From Clavulina sp. PMI_390 (Eukaryota; Basidiomycota; Agaricomycetes; Cantharellales; Hydnaceae), in assembly GCA_015039315.1 (NCBI GenBank), contig WIDE01000040.1, positions 11,108-75,107 on the forward strand: 64,000 bases of DNA. The letters are read 5' to 3'. Positions 36,745 to 47,966 of this stretch are shown in pieces. The translations under genes and the position numbers were made by a program. Below the pieces are notes generated by a model. It saw only the letters and a program-made list of their open reading frames with translations, made no database searches and had not been told where the DNA came from. Within the stretch, counting starts at the first letter, position 1, and the number at the start of each line of letters is the position of its first letter.

Positions 36745-36956
36745 AAACCCTTTGAAACAAGAAAACGCGTCGAACCCAGCCTTCCGACTTGCCAGTTTCT
36801 TCAGCAATCTTGGACGATCAGTTCTCTCCCAGGTCACCTGTCGTCTCGTGCGAAGATCGATCCCGAACTTTCTCCGCTCAGACAGGATAAGAGTCATCCG
36901 TCCTTTGGCTTCCAGCTTTCTCGTAAAGCCCTCACACCTTGCGAACACTGTTGGGT
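36745..36956 (+). promoter_or_regulatory. Conserved upstream block of transporter 3
   Basis: GAAACAAGAAAACGCGTCGA, CCAGCCTTCCGACTTGCCAG and CAGGTCACCTGTC match the blocks upstream of transporters 1 and 2. Confidence 0.55.
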
Positions 36957-39032
36957 ATGATGTTCTCAGCGCTAGAGAAAGATAACGCCTACTTGCTTGC
37001 CCTTTTCTTGTCCATTTTTATGGTCGGTTGGGATGAGTGGGTATCTTAATGCACAAAACGACGGCTTGTTGTATCTCTGAAGCTATCTCGCGTAGCGGCA
37101 CGGCTGGTCCATTGATACCGCGCATGCAAGATTCATATGGGGTAGGCTACATGTTCGCCCTCGAGTATGGTTCATGATGTTTCGTGGCCCCAGGTTGGAT
37201 ACACTGTCGTATCTCTCATTTTCATCTGTAAATGTGCTGTGAGATATTGGCAGTTACCGCTTTGATTCTTTGATTCAGCACCTTACGCAGCATCTTTATC
37301 ACAGGGCGGATTCACCGCTGCACTCGTGAATATGCATATATCAGACAAATTTGGTTACGCCAAGGCACGCTCACATTCACTCCTGACTCTTAGTTTGTCT
37401 AATAACAAGAGGTTTCCTTCTACAAGGCGGCTACGGCGGGGGCCATCATACAGCTCATCGCATTCACAATTCAAGCGCCACGTCCTCCGTTTCCTGTACT
37501 CGCTATTGCATACTACATTGATGGCTTCGGTGGCGCACTTCAAGACGCCCAAGCCAATGCCCTACTCACCATGTTTCCGACCCATCAGCATGCAAAAATG
37601 ATGATGGGCCATGGCATGTATGGTGCCGGGGCTTTCCTTGCCCCTCTCATATCAACACAGTTCGCCCAGAAGCAGCACTGGACTTTCATGTATCTCACCT
37701 CCTTGGGTCTTGCGGTGCTGACTACTGTGGTTCTACTATCTGTGTTCCGTCTACGTACTCAAGCCTGTGAGTTTTCTCTCCGCCACAAGCTAGAACATTA
37801 CTCAACTTGCAGCTCTACAGCAATCCTTGAAGACCTTGCGGCTCGGAAGCCTGCTGGTCCGCCCGACGAGAGTAAGCAGACAGCCGCCAATGAGGAAATC
37901 GAATATCAAGGATGGGAAAAGTACTACGCTCTAATGCGAATGCCAGTGGTCCATCTGGCGGCGCTTTTCGTCTTTATCTATGTTGGCGTCGAGGTAACGA
38001 TATCCAAACCCAGCATGACTCGTGGAACCTAACTGTCTGCCTCGCATTCTCAAAGATATCCCTTGGTGCTTGGTCCGTAACCTACATTCTCCGAGAGCGT
38101 GGAGGTGGACCCTCCACAGGATACGTGTCCAGTGGATTCTTCGGAGGTTAGTCTGATAAGCTTGCCCGATCCCTAATATTCGCTAATGATCCCTTGTGAG
38201 TAAGGCTTAACTTTAGGCAGATTCGCGCTTATTGGGGTCAACCAATTGGTAAATTCGACCAATTCATATTTACATGCATAGCTAAAGTTTATCCGTATAG
38301 CTTGGAGAGCGTCGGGTGATATTTTACTACATTACCCTATGTATTGGGTGAGCATTCCTTCTCTTCCGACTCATGGTTTACCAAATCAAATTGCTCATAA
38401 ATCACGGCTACGGTATTATTTAGTCTTCAGCTATCTGTTTGGCTCGCAAAGTCACTGGTCGGGAATGCTGTAGCTATATCATTCGTCGGGTTCTTCCTTG
38501 GACCGATGTATCCCCAACTAATGCTCGTATTGGCACACTTTGTTCCGCAAAGGTATGCATCCCAAGCCGCACTTAGTTGTCAGCCTGGACCAATCGTGCA
38601 CTCGATTACTATAGCTTCATCGGAGGAGCGGTAGGCTGGATTAGCTGGTGCGTTGAGATTCATGTTAGAATATTCCATCAATATGATGCTTATTTTTTGG
38701 ATTATAGTCTGGGAGCTACTGGATCAGCTGTGTTTCCGTTCGTTGTAGGTGCGATGGCATCAAAATTTGGGGTATGGGTGCTACAACCACTGTAAGCTCC
38801 AGTTTTGTGAGATAAACGTCTGGTTATGCCTGATCTTACACTTGCTTGATGCAGTGTCGTGGCGTTAATGGGTGTTATGATGGTTTCATGGGCGCTTATA
38901 CTGCTGACTCAGGTGAAGCGTCACCCAGTAACCCAGCCCGGAGCCACGGAGGAAATTGATCGAAAAGGCTCAACCGAGGAGCGTGGCTCTGTTGATGAGA
39001 AGGACAAGTCATCAATGATCGCAACCGTGTGA
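36957..39032 (+). CDS. MFS transporter 3 of a tandem array
   Basis: Third paralogue with the same exon plan. It begins MMFSALEKDNAYLLALFLS (the ATG at 36960 is an equal alternative) and ends SSMIATV, like transporter 1. Blocks: VGWDDGTAGPLIPRMQDSYG, GGFTAALVNMHISDKFGYAK, APRPPFPVLAIAYYIDGFGG, FPTHQHAKMMMGHGMYGAG, SVTYILRERGGGPSTGYVS, FVGFFLGPMYPQL and AMASKFGVWVLQPL. The intron after FGYAK starts with GC (GCACGC), a GC-AG intron, where transporters 1 and 2 use GT. Reading frame is intact. Substrate unknown. Confidence 0.88.
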
Positions 39033-39989
39033 AAGCGAACAACCAGCCCATGAAGCACCACCATAACGACAATTCATTACCTTGATATGTTGAAGCTTTT
39101 GTACGTGTTTGACGATATAGGGTGTGATGGCACTCATGCTTTGATGTATGGCATCCATAATTTCATTCCCAAATTAATTTACTTCCCAAGTCACCTTTCC
39201 GTACTCTTGCTCGATGGATCAATCCTCTTAAACGTGAGGCTTTCTCTTTAAAAGTCCTTCAAGCGAGTTCCGAAGCTGCCAAAGGATGACAAGAACCTTG
39301 GAGGGTACTCCCTACTCAATGGCCTTCTAGCACGGACCACATATCTTGACCGCAGCAATGCACCTTCAATATGGAAGTTCTGGAAATGTCGCCACGCAAA
39401 TGTTCCACTGATTATGAGTGGAGGACCAAAATACTGCAGCTATAGCTATGTTGGTGGAGGAGGCCTCATATGGGTAGTAAATTTGTATGGAGCATGCTTT
39501 ACAATTCGGAACCCGGCTAGTCCCGTGTGGAGAGCCTCGAGGCGCCCAATCCAAAGCTCTGCAAACATCCCTCCCTCGGAGTCCATCCCCAAAAAAGGAC
39601 TTCAGTGACATTCGGAGCTCATTCAGAAGGCTCACAATTTGACACTTTGCTACATCTATATACCCTGTAATCAACATCATTCATTGCATCGAGCCCTTTT
39701 ATCGCCCGCCCCAGCATTCAAACGTCACCTCTGTTTTTGGCAGTATTTCCTTTTCCTTCTACTTGGCGACTCAAATATCATTTGGCGTGGCTTAAAGGCC
39801 AGGATCTACTTTTTTAATGGCCCTTGACCAGCTCCTGGGGCCTCACGTGGGTCACCGGCAAAAATCGCCATTGGCATACAAACACAGTCCTAAACATACA
39901 ACGTGTTTCGATGTGGAAAAAAAACCGACACGTCACGTCCACGTAGCGTGGGCATGTTTGGGCGACCTCTCGGCCCGCCGATCCCTTCA
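39033..39989. other. Spacer between transporters 3 and 4
   Basis: An open minus-strand frame at 39366-39680 shows no family, repeat or splice support and is treated as chance. No other feature. Confidence 0.4.
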
Positions 39990-40143
39990 GCGGGCCTCGG
40001 AAGATCAGTTTCTGCCCGCCCCAACCTGATACAATTCGTGCGAAGATTGACTCACTCATCTCTCCTCCAAGCGGATAAGAGCTAACGATCTTTTATCCTC
40101 TACCTCTGTCTTGTGGCCCCCGTGCTCCAAGATACCCACCACT
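39990..40143 (+). promoter_or_regulatory. Weakly conserved upstream block of transporter 4
   Basis: CTCGGAAGATCAGTTTCTGCC, TTCGTGCGAAGATTGA and AGCGGATAAGAGC partly match the block upstream of transporter 3. Confidence 0.4.
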
Positions 40144-42209
40144 ATGCCATTCTCCGTCTCGGACAGAGACAACGCCTACCTCCTTGCCCTTTACTTGTCC
40201 ATTTTCCTGGTTGGTTGGGATGAGTTAGTATTCAAACGTGCAAGATCACCCAAATTTGGTTTACAACTGAACACCTCCTGTGTATAGTGGTTCAGCTGGC
40301 CCTTTGATCCCACGAATGCAAGAGTCCTATGGGGTAAGCCAGGCGCCGAAGTTCCCGACGACTATGCCAATATCTTCGACTTAGGTCGGCTACACCGTCG
40401 TATCTATTATCTTTATCTGCAAGTGCGCGGTTAGTCAACAATTTCTTTTCTAACTTCTCTCAAATTCTGATGTGGGATCCATCGCAATCCAGGGTGCTTT
40501 CACCGCTGCGCTTGTGAATATGCACATCTCTGACAAGTTCGGTTACGCCAAGGCACGTCCATCTCCATTCGAAACCATCACTTTGTCCATTGACGAGAAG
40601 CTTGTCTCCGCCAGGCGGCCACCTCAGGCGCCATTATACAAATCATCGCATTTACGATCCAAGCACCACGCCCTCCATTTCCCGTGCTCGCCATCGCCTA
40701 CTACATTGATGGTTTCGGCGGCGCTCTTCAAGATGCCCAAGCTAATGCCCTTCTCACGATGTTTCCAACAAATCAGCACGCAAAAATGATGGTTGGCCAT
40801 GGCATGTATGGTCTCGGAGCTCTTATCTCACCTCTAATTTCCACACAATTTGCGCAGAAACAGCGTTGGGCCTTTATGTACCTCACTTCGCTTGGACTCG
40901 CAGTCATCACTATCGTCGTTCTTCTTGCCGTCTTTAGGCTTCGCTCCCAGGCTTGTAAGTTGTTTATCACTCTCGCGAGGGAGCTGCCTTCATATGTTCG
41001 GCCCGCATAGCAATCCTTGAAGACCTTGCGGCCCGAAAGGCCGGAGGTCACCCTGATGGAGAGACACCACCAAAAGTCGAGGAACAAATTCAATACCAGG
41101 GATGGGACAAATATTATGCTCTGATGCGGATGCCAGCGGTCCATTTGGCAGCGCTGTTCATCTTTACCTACGTCGGCGCCGAGGTACAAATAGCCTCAAT
41201 GAAGATTTCTTGTGACCCTAATTGCTCAGCCTTTGTCTCTATAGGTATGCGTTGGCGCGTGGTCCGTGACATATCTCCTTAGAGAACGGGGAGGTGGTGC
41301 TTCCTCAGGATATGTGTCCAGCGGGTTCTTCGGAGGTTAGCCTGCCCATCTAGCATCTTTTCACGAGCCCTGACAACTCCGTATCGCATAGGTCTCACTC
41401 TTGGTCGGTTCGCCCTCATTGGTGTCAGTCAGCTGGTGAGTCTGAGTTCGACCCCATCATCACCGGTCGAAATAACACTGCCGAACGTAGCTTGGAGAGC
41501 GTCGTGTGATTTTCTACTACATCGCTATCTGTATTGGGTAACTGATTTCTTCCTGAACGACTATGTCAACGAGCAGTCATTTACTCACACTATTACATGC
41601 TGCGCTATAGGCTTCAACTTTCAGTTTGGCTAGCAAACTCGTTAATTGGGAATGCTGTCGCCATCTCATTTGTCGGATTCTTCCTCGGGCCGATATATCC
41701 TCAGCTAGTGCTACTATTGGCGCACTTTGTTCCACCCAGGTGAGTCTTAGGCTCTGTAGCACGTTTGAACTTTCTTAACAGGGACGCCGATGAATGTAAT
41801 AGTTTTATGGGAGGAGCGGTTGGCTGGATCACATGGTATGTGGCACATCTTGATTTTTAGCTATGGCTATGATGCTGATTATTTATCGATATCAGCCTTG
41901 GGGCTACGGGAGCAGCTGTTTTCCCGTTTATAGCAGGTGCTATGGCATCGAAATTCGGGGTCTGGGTTATGCAGCCCCTGTGAGTTCCTGCCAAAGCAAT
42001 AGGTTCTTCTACCTGATACTGAGATTTCATTCCGTTCTTGTAGTATCGTTGCGCTGATGGGAGCCATGATAGTGCTGTGGGCCCTTACGCTGCTCACACA
42101 GTTGAAACCTCAGTCGACGGCTCATCCCGGAACTGCGGAAGCTGCCCAGGGCCACATGGCTATTGAAAAGAAAGATGAGGAAGCTGGATCACCCTGCCCA
42201 ACTGCGTAA
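40144..42209 (+). CDS. MFS transporter 4 of a tandem array
   Basis: Fourth paralogue. It begins MPFSVSDRDNAYLLALYLS, then VGWDDGSAGPLIPRMQESYG, GAFTAALVNMHISDKFGYAK, AATSGAIIQIIAFTIQAPRP, YYIDGFGGALQDAQANALL, the central loop EDLAARKAGGHPDGE, SVTYLLRERGGGASSGYVS, GRFALIGVSQLLGERRVIF, SFVGFFLGPIYPQL and AMASKFGVWVMQPL, with a hydrophilic tail ending PCPTA. The intron after FGYAK again starts with GC (GCACGT), as in transporter 3. Intact. It is the last member of the array before unrelated metabolic genes, so the putative cluster probably ends here. Confidence 0.88.
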
Positions 42210-42555
42210 AACAGTCACATCCCGCAGATCTTGACTAGAGTACCCACAGTACAATCATAACGACACCGCATGATCATTAGAAGTGATTGTATTTATAAAG
42301 AATCCCACGTCTACATCACCTTTGTTTTCGCTCGTTCGCGACGTGGTCGCTGATCAATATTGCCCGAACGGTTGAAGCATTGGTTGAGAAGATAACAGTC
42401 CGTTTCAAAGAATATCACTATAATACACTAGTCAGTATAGTGTACTATTTAGCACTTTCTACATGCTCTAGACCTTATGCTGAGACAGTATCTCGTTCAA
42501 TCTCCACCAGACCTCTACCGCCGACCATACGCTCGTTGTGCAGTCCATTTCGATT
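42210..42555. other. Convergent 3' flanks
   Basis: Short convergent spacer between transporter 4 and the acyl-CoA ligase. Nothing was recognised. Confidence 0.5.
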
Positions 42556-45037
42556 TTAGAGCTTCGCTTCGATCTTAGCACCATTTGCCCTCAGGCTCTT
42601 TTCCAAGTCTTGCTTCGCCTCCGCCTTTGCCATCTCTCTCAACTCTCTACGAAGGATTTTGCCAGCGCCGCTCTTCGGGATAATATCAACGACCTTGACG
42701 CCACCTCGAAGATACTTGTGCTTGGCAACCTTTGTCTTGATCCACTCAGCGACCTCCTCTTCGTAAGCTCGGACGGCAGCCGGGGAAGGGGGCGGGTTGG
42801 CACTTGGTAAAAGTGCACTGTCGGTCGGGACGACATAGGCGCTAGGTGAGAGGTTTAGGGACAACGGTCAGCAACGGCTTTGCGTGATGACTGGAAGACG
42901 GGGAGCCATACTCACCGTGGCAACTCTGTGGCCTGTTCCTGGCTCTCGATACCGATCACTCCTGCATCAGCCACTTTCTCATTCGTCAGGAGGACAGCCT
43001 CAAGGTCTGCTGGAGGCACTTGGAACCTAGTTTCCCCAGGACTGATCAGCAAAACCGCTCAGTACATCTATATTGCGGACATATAGCTTACCCCTTGTAC
43101 TTGATCAGCTCCTTCTTCCGGTCAACAATGTAGAAGTAGCCCTCGTCATCGCGTACAGCGACATCACCAGATTTGAACCAACCATCCTTTGTAATAGTGT
43201 TCGCCGTCGCCACAGGGTTGTTCATGTAGCCTTTCATAACACTTTTGCCCCCTAAGGTATGAAGAATCACCGATAAGCTTATCACATTTAATGAACTGGT
43301 AGATTGAGTGCGAACGTACTCATCCAGAGTTCTCCTGGCTTCCCACTGCCCTTCTCGACATCATTCCCATCTTCATCGATGAGTCGGCATTCCAAAGTTG
43401 GTAAAAGGAGCCCGATTGACCCAACTTTGCGCATGTCGTCCGCATCTGGGAGCATGTGTGTTGTCGGAGACATCTCAGTCAAACTTGAAGCCGCCAGATA
43501 TAGAGGCAATTAGTTAATGTATAACGATAAGGGTTATAATGACAAGATAGCCCACCCGTATCCTTGCACGATATATGGCTTTGTGCCATGGACCTTCTCA
43601 AACCGTGCTTTCACGCGACGCACAAGGCCTTCTCCCAAAGGAGCAGCGCCACTGAACAGGTGCCACAGTGACTTAAGATCGTGCTGCTCAAAAGCAGGGT
43701 GCGTAGCGAGATGAACAAGGACGGGCGGGACGAGCTTGACAAGCTATACCCACAGTAAGACGAGATGAGTTCATGGACTCAGGAATTACAGAAAAGGATG
43801 CCACATACTGAGATCTTGTACGTCTCGACAGTCTTGAAGAACAAGACTGGCTCGAACTTTGGGATTAGGACAACAGGGAGGCCGGCCCACATTGAGAGGC
43901 AGAGAAGTTTGATTATCCCGCTAACCAAACGGAATAGATTACCTTTGTTAGCAGGAAATTCCGCCACATTAATCTGAATCCACTTACAAGATGTGGTAGA
44001 GAGGGAGGAGCCCCATCTCGACATCCTTGTTGATATCGAACTTTGGTCGGAAAGGCCAGTAGATCTGGAGCAGGGTCACGATGTTCCTGTGCGTTGTCTG
44101 GGTAAACAGAAGATGAGTATACCATACTGAATCCATGGATTCAGGACATACCTCGACGCCCTTGCTGAGTCCCGTCGTCCCTAAAAGCCGTGAGTCAGGG
44201 GATGTTGGAGCTTGGTCAAAGCTTGAAAGTGATCGACGGCGACCCACCAGATGAATAGCACATCAAGGCAGTCGCATCCGTCTGTGAGCCACTGAGCTCA
44301 ATTGGCCCCTGTTTCTTGCCACTACCCTTCACCAGGTCTTTCAAACGCTTCCACTCCTTTGAGCCCTGGACACCAACAGTCGCCTCGTCCCTCTCGTCCT
44401 GTTCCGTCCAGCTCATCAAAACGGTACGCCACTTTGCATCTTTCTCAGAGACACCAAGTAGCTTCCATGTCTCCATAAGTGTCGGGAGCAGTAACGGGTG
44501 CACAAAAACGACGCGGGCACCGCTATCCCGCAGCTGATGTGCGAGTTCAGCAGGAGTGTACGCACTATTGGCGAGGGTCGCGATGATACCAGCAGTCTGG
44601 AGTCCAAAGAAGGTGATCGGCCAAGAAATTGAGTTCGGGCTATCGGAACGGCGGCATCGTGTTCGATGTTCGCGTGTGCAAATATAGAAGATTGGTAGGT
44701 CGGCCGAGAGATTCGGAAAGTGTTCCAGTTAACAAACGATGACGAATTCTGAAAGATTGCGCGATGATAAGAAAAGATTGTCATACCTGAAGATCATGGC
44801 TACGCTTTTCTTCCGATGGACAAGGCCCATGCCCTCGACCTTCCATGCGAGGCGTAACGAGAAATCATAAACCTCTTTGCGAGTGAGTTTGACACCGGTG
44901 ACAGCATCAGTGAAGGCCACCGTGTCATTCAGAGGCGCAAATGGCGAAGAGAAGATGAAATCAGCCGCTGACGCGTTCTGCACTGGAGGTATGTCATTGA
45001 AAGCTTGAGCAGTGTAAATGACTGGCTCGTTTGGCAT
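42556..45037 (-). CDS. 4-coumarate-CoA ligase-like acyl-CoA synthetase with PTS1
   Basis: Adenylate-forming enzyme that should join a carboxylic acid to CoA using ATP. The start is ATG 45035-45037 ([18 protein letters not shown]). About ten exons. Blocks: [20 protein letters not shown], the P-loop [13 protein letters not shown] split by an intron, [76 protein letters not shown], and the catalytic lysine loop [15 protein letters not shown]. The C-terminus is AKL, a type 1 peroxisomal targeting signal, so a peroxisomal fatty or aromatic acid substrate is likely. It is divergent from the transhydrogenase gene with about 680 bp between them. The substrate cannot be read from the sequence. Confidence 0.9.
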
Positions 45038-45721
45038 CGTTTCGTAGCTGTTGTGCAGGTGGTGGAGAAGGTATCACGTAGTTCGTCGGATAGCTTGTTT
45101 GCGCTCAAGGCTAAAATTGAGGATGTGCCCAAAAGTCGAGTAGGTTGTTCTTCTACAAAATAGATACCAAGTCAGCCCAAAGCAAGTCTCCTCGGAGGTC
45201 CTGGAGGGGCCACCTCGAGTATCACGAAACTTAAGGCGAGCTTGTCCTACACACCTTGGGTAAGAGCAAGCAGGGGGTTCCCAGGTCAAGAAGAAGTGGC
45301 GTGTTGGATCAAGAGATAGGAAACTGCCAACCCAAATCGTGGGGGTTTATGAATGGCAAGAGTCCCTAATACATTTATGCGGGGTACTGAATAGACCGGC
45401 CATGTCAATTCCCGAAGCCGGAGGCTCACAACATGTGCAAGATCGTCGTGTCCTGTGGATGAAATCGAATGGCTGAGTATTATCAGAAGCCAAGGCAGGG
45501 ACACCAAATCCCTAGAGAGAAACTCCTGTGGCTCTCAAATGTGGGTACACTTGGGCTGGAACGTGTCAACTGGGTTATGTGGTCCTGTTTGCCTCGGAGG
45601 TGAGGTCATGGGTTGGGCCCTGCTGTCGGTCTTCCTCCCACCACCATCCACCTCGCCCAAAATCCCCTCAAAATCCTCAAAACCCAAAAACGAGCACGCT
45701 AACCCCGCTGCTTCCTAAAAT
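45038..45721. promoter_or_regulatory. Divergent promoter region (acyl-CoA ligase / transhydrogenase)
   Basis: 684 bp between two divergent start codons. The part next to the transhydrogenase start is C/A-rich (CCACCACCATCCACC). No defined site was recognised. Confidence 0.45.
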
Positions 45722-47732
45722 ATGCCTCCTCTTCCGTCTCGTGCCTCAATTGCGCGTCTCATGAACCTGAGTCGACACACAGCCTGCCCATGCCATTCGT
45801 GTCGATCCGGCGGGGCTCATCCCGTTTCGGCCGCTATCAATCAGTTCAGGCGTATGGCGACGCCGGTTGAACTCGCCCCCGAGCGCGAGTACGCGTTCGA
45901 GGTCGCGGCGAGTAATCTGCGCTTTGGGAATGGCGTTGTTCGCGAAGTAGGAATGGACTTTGCAAACCAGAAGGCCGAGAAAGTATGTCCCATTGCTCGC
46001 TATTCCCGAGAGAAGCTATCTCATCCCTGATGCGTACGACTACTGATACTATCATGTTATGGAAAAGGTTGGAGTGTTGACGGATCCCAACGTTCTCAAG
46101 CTTCCAATCATGGAGAAGGTCAGTAGGGACGAAACCTGAGGAGTGATATCGGATACTAACATAACATCTATCCAGGCCGTAGAGTCTCTCAAGGCTGCTG
46201 GTGTTAATCATGAGGTCTTCTCTGATGTGTCAGTCGAACCCACCGACGCAAGCTGGCTCAAGGCCATGGAATGGGCACGAAAGAACAATTTCAGTCACTT
46301 CCTTGCGTATGTCTCTTCCAGCTTATCTCAGTGCCCCCAAAGACCATCTTCTGATATAACACCTACTCTAGTGTTGGTGGTGGAAGTGTGATGGATACTG
46401 CAAAGGTTGCCAATTTGTGCGATTCAAATACCCTTATCCCCAGATAAACGATCACGACTGAATGTCATCCCAGGTTCTCTGTTTATCCCGAAGCGGATTT
46501 GTATGACTTTATCAACGCTCCTGTGGGCAAAGGTCTCCCCATCAAGAAAACCCTTCGTCCCCTCATCGCAAGTTCGTGCAAATTTCTCTCCATTTCTCCT
46601 ACGTGACTCATTGAGCACCGTTCAACACTCATTATGCAGTCCCTACCACCGCTGGTACCGGATCTGAGACGACGGGTACTGCCATTCTCGATATTCCGTC
46701 AAGGAAATTCAAGACTGGGATTGCGAATCGTGCTTTGCGACCCACTCTCGGCATCGTCGACACTGAATCCACAGAGACGTGCCCAACGGAAGTCCACATC
46801 AGCGCTGGTCTTGATGTCGTACGTTCCGCTTCCATATAAATTGCCCCACTGTTCATTCCACAGAATCTGATCACTCTCCTGCAGCTCTTCCATGCGATGG
46901 AGTCGTATACCGCCATTCCATACTACGAGCGCACGCCGCGCCCCACGAACCCCATCAATCGCCCAGCGTACCAAGGCTCGAACCCGATTTCCGACGTGTT
47001 CTCGCTTTGGGCGCTTCGTCAAACGGTGCAGTACCTTCCTCGGGTAGCGAGCAGCCAGGGGCAGGATCGTGAAGCGCGCACGCAGATGCTGCTCGCCGCT
47101 GCGTTTGCTGGTATTGGATTCGGGAACGGTGGTGTGCACTTGTGCCATGCTGCCAGTTATCCTGTGAGCATTATTCTCCAGAGACACGATTCCATAGCTC
47201 AGACTCATCCATATTGCTTATATGACGTAGATCTCTGGCTTCAACAAGACCGGACCCAAGTGGCAACACCCAGGCTATGTGACTGACAAGCCTATCATCC
47301 CCCATGGTATCAGGTTCGTCCTTCTATCCCTGCGTAGTATCTCATATATTTACCTAACCCGCTCTATGCAGTGTCGCCCTCACCGGCCCCGCTGTTTTCC
47401 AATTCACCGCGCCCTCTTCGCCCTCTCGGCATCGTGAGGCGCTCTCCATCTTCCTCAACCTGCCCTCAGCCTCCGACCCTGCCATCGCGCGCATTCCCGA
47501 TGAGGCGCTCGGGCAGCACCTCTTCGAGGCTATCGCTCGCTTCTTGGATGGCGTCCACGTCCCCAGGGGGCTCGAGGCAGTTGGCTATACCAAGGCAGAT
47601 GTGAGCAGGATCGTGGAGGGTACGCTCCCTCAACGACGTGTGCTGGATCTGGCACCGGGCATCGGGGATGTGGCGGGAGAGAGTGGGGCAGAACATTTGA
47701 CAGAAATCATCACGAATTCGCTGAGATACTAA
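45722..47732 (+). CDS. ADHFE1: Hydroxyacid-oxoacid transhydrogenase (iron-containing ADH)
   Basis: Mitochondrial iron-dependent alcohol dehydrogenase-like enzyme. The animal homologue oxidises 4-hydroxybutyrate while reducing 2-oxoglutarate. The start is MPPLPSRASIARLMNLSRH, a basic, Ser/Arg-rich presequence with CPCHSC. Blocks: YAFEVAASNLRFGNGVVREVG, GVLTDPNVLKLPIMEKAV, the nucleotide-binding GGGSVMDTAKVANL joined across an intron, PTTAGTGSETTGTAI, EVHISAGLDVLFHAMESYTA and GFGNGGVHLCHAASYPISG with metal-ligand histidines, and HGISVALTGPAVFQFT. It ends EIITNSLRY. About nine exons, intact, usual family length of around 480 residues. Confidence 0.92.
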
Positions 47733-47966
47733 ATAGCAAGTTACTGGATGGAGACTACTCCATAACGAGATGTCATGGCAAGTAAAATCACGCCTTTCCA
47801 ATTTGTATATTATCAAATGCTTTTCTCTTGATGTGAGCGATGTTCGACGCGCGGAATGTTTCAGAGTTATGAGGTCGACGTCACGGCTTGAATGTGAGAC
47901 ACTTGGGTTAGCCGCCCTTCTCAGCTCTCGAAGGTTACCAAGACCTCGCTACCCCCACTTCTAGCA

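Noticed and set aside
39366..39680. 104-codon minus-strand frame between transporters 3 and 4
   Set aside because: No recognisable motif and no counterpart in the other transporter spacers.
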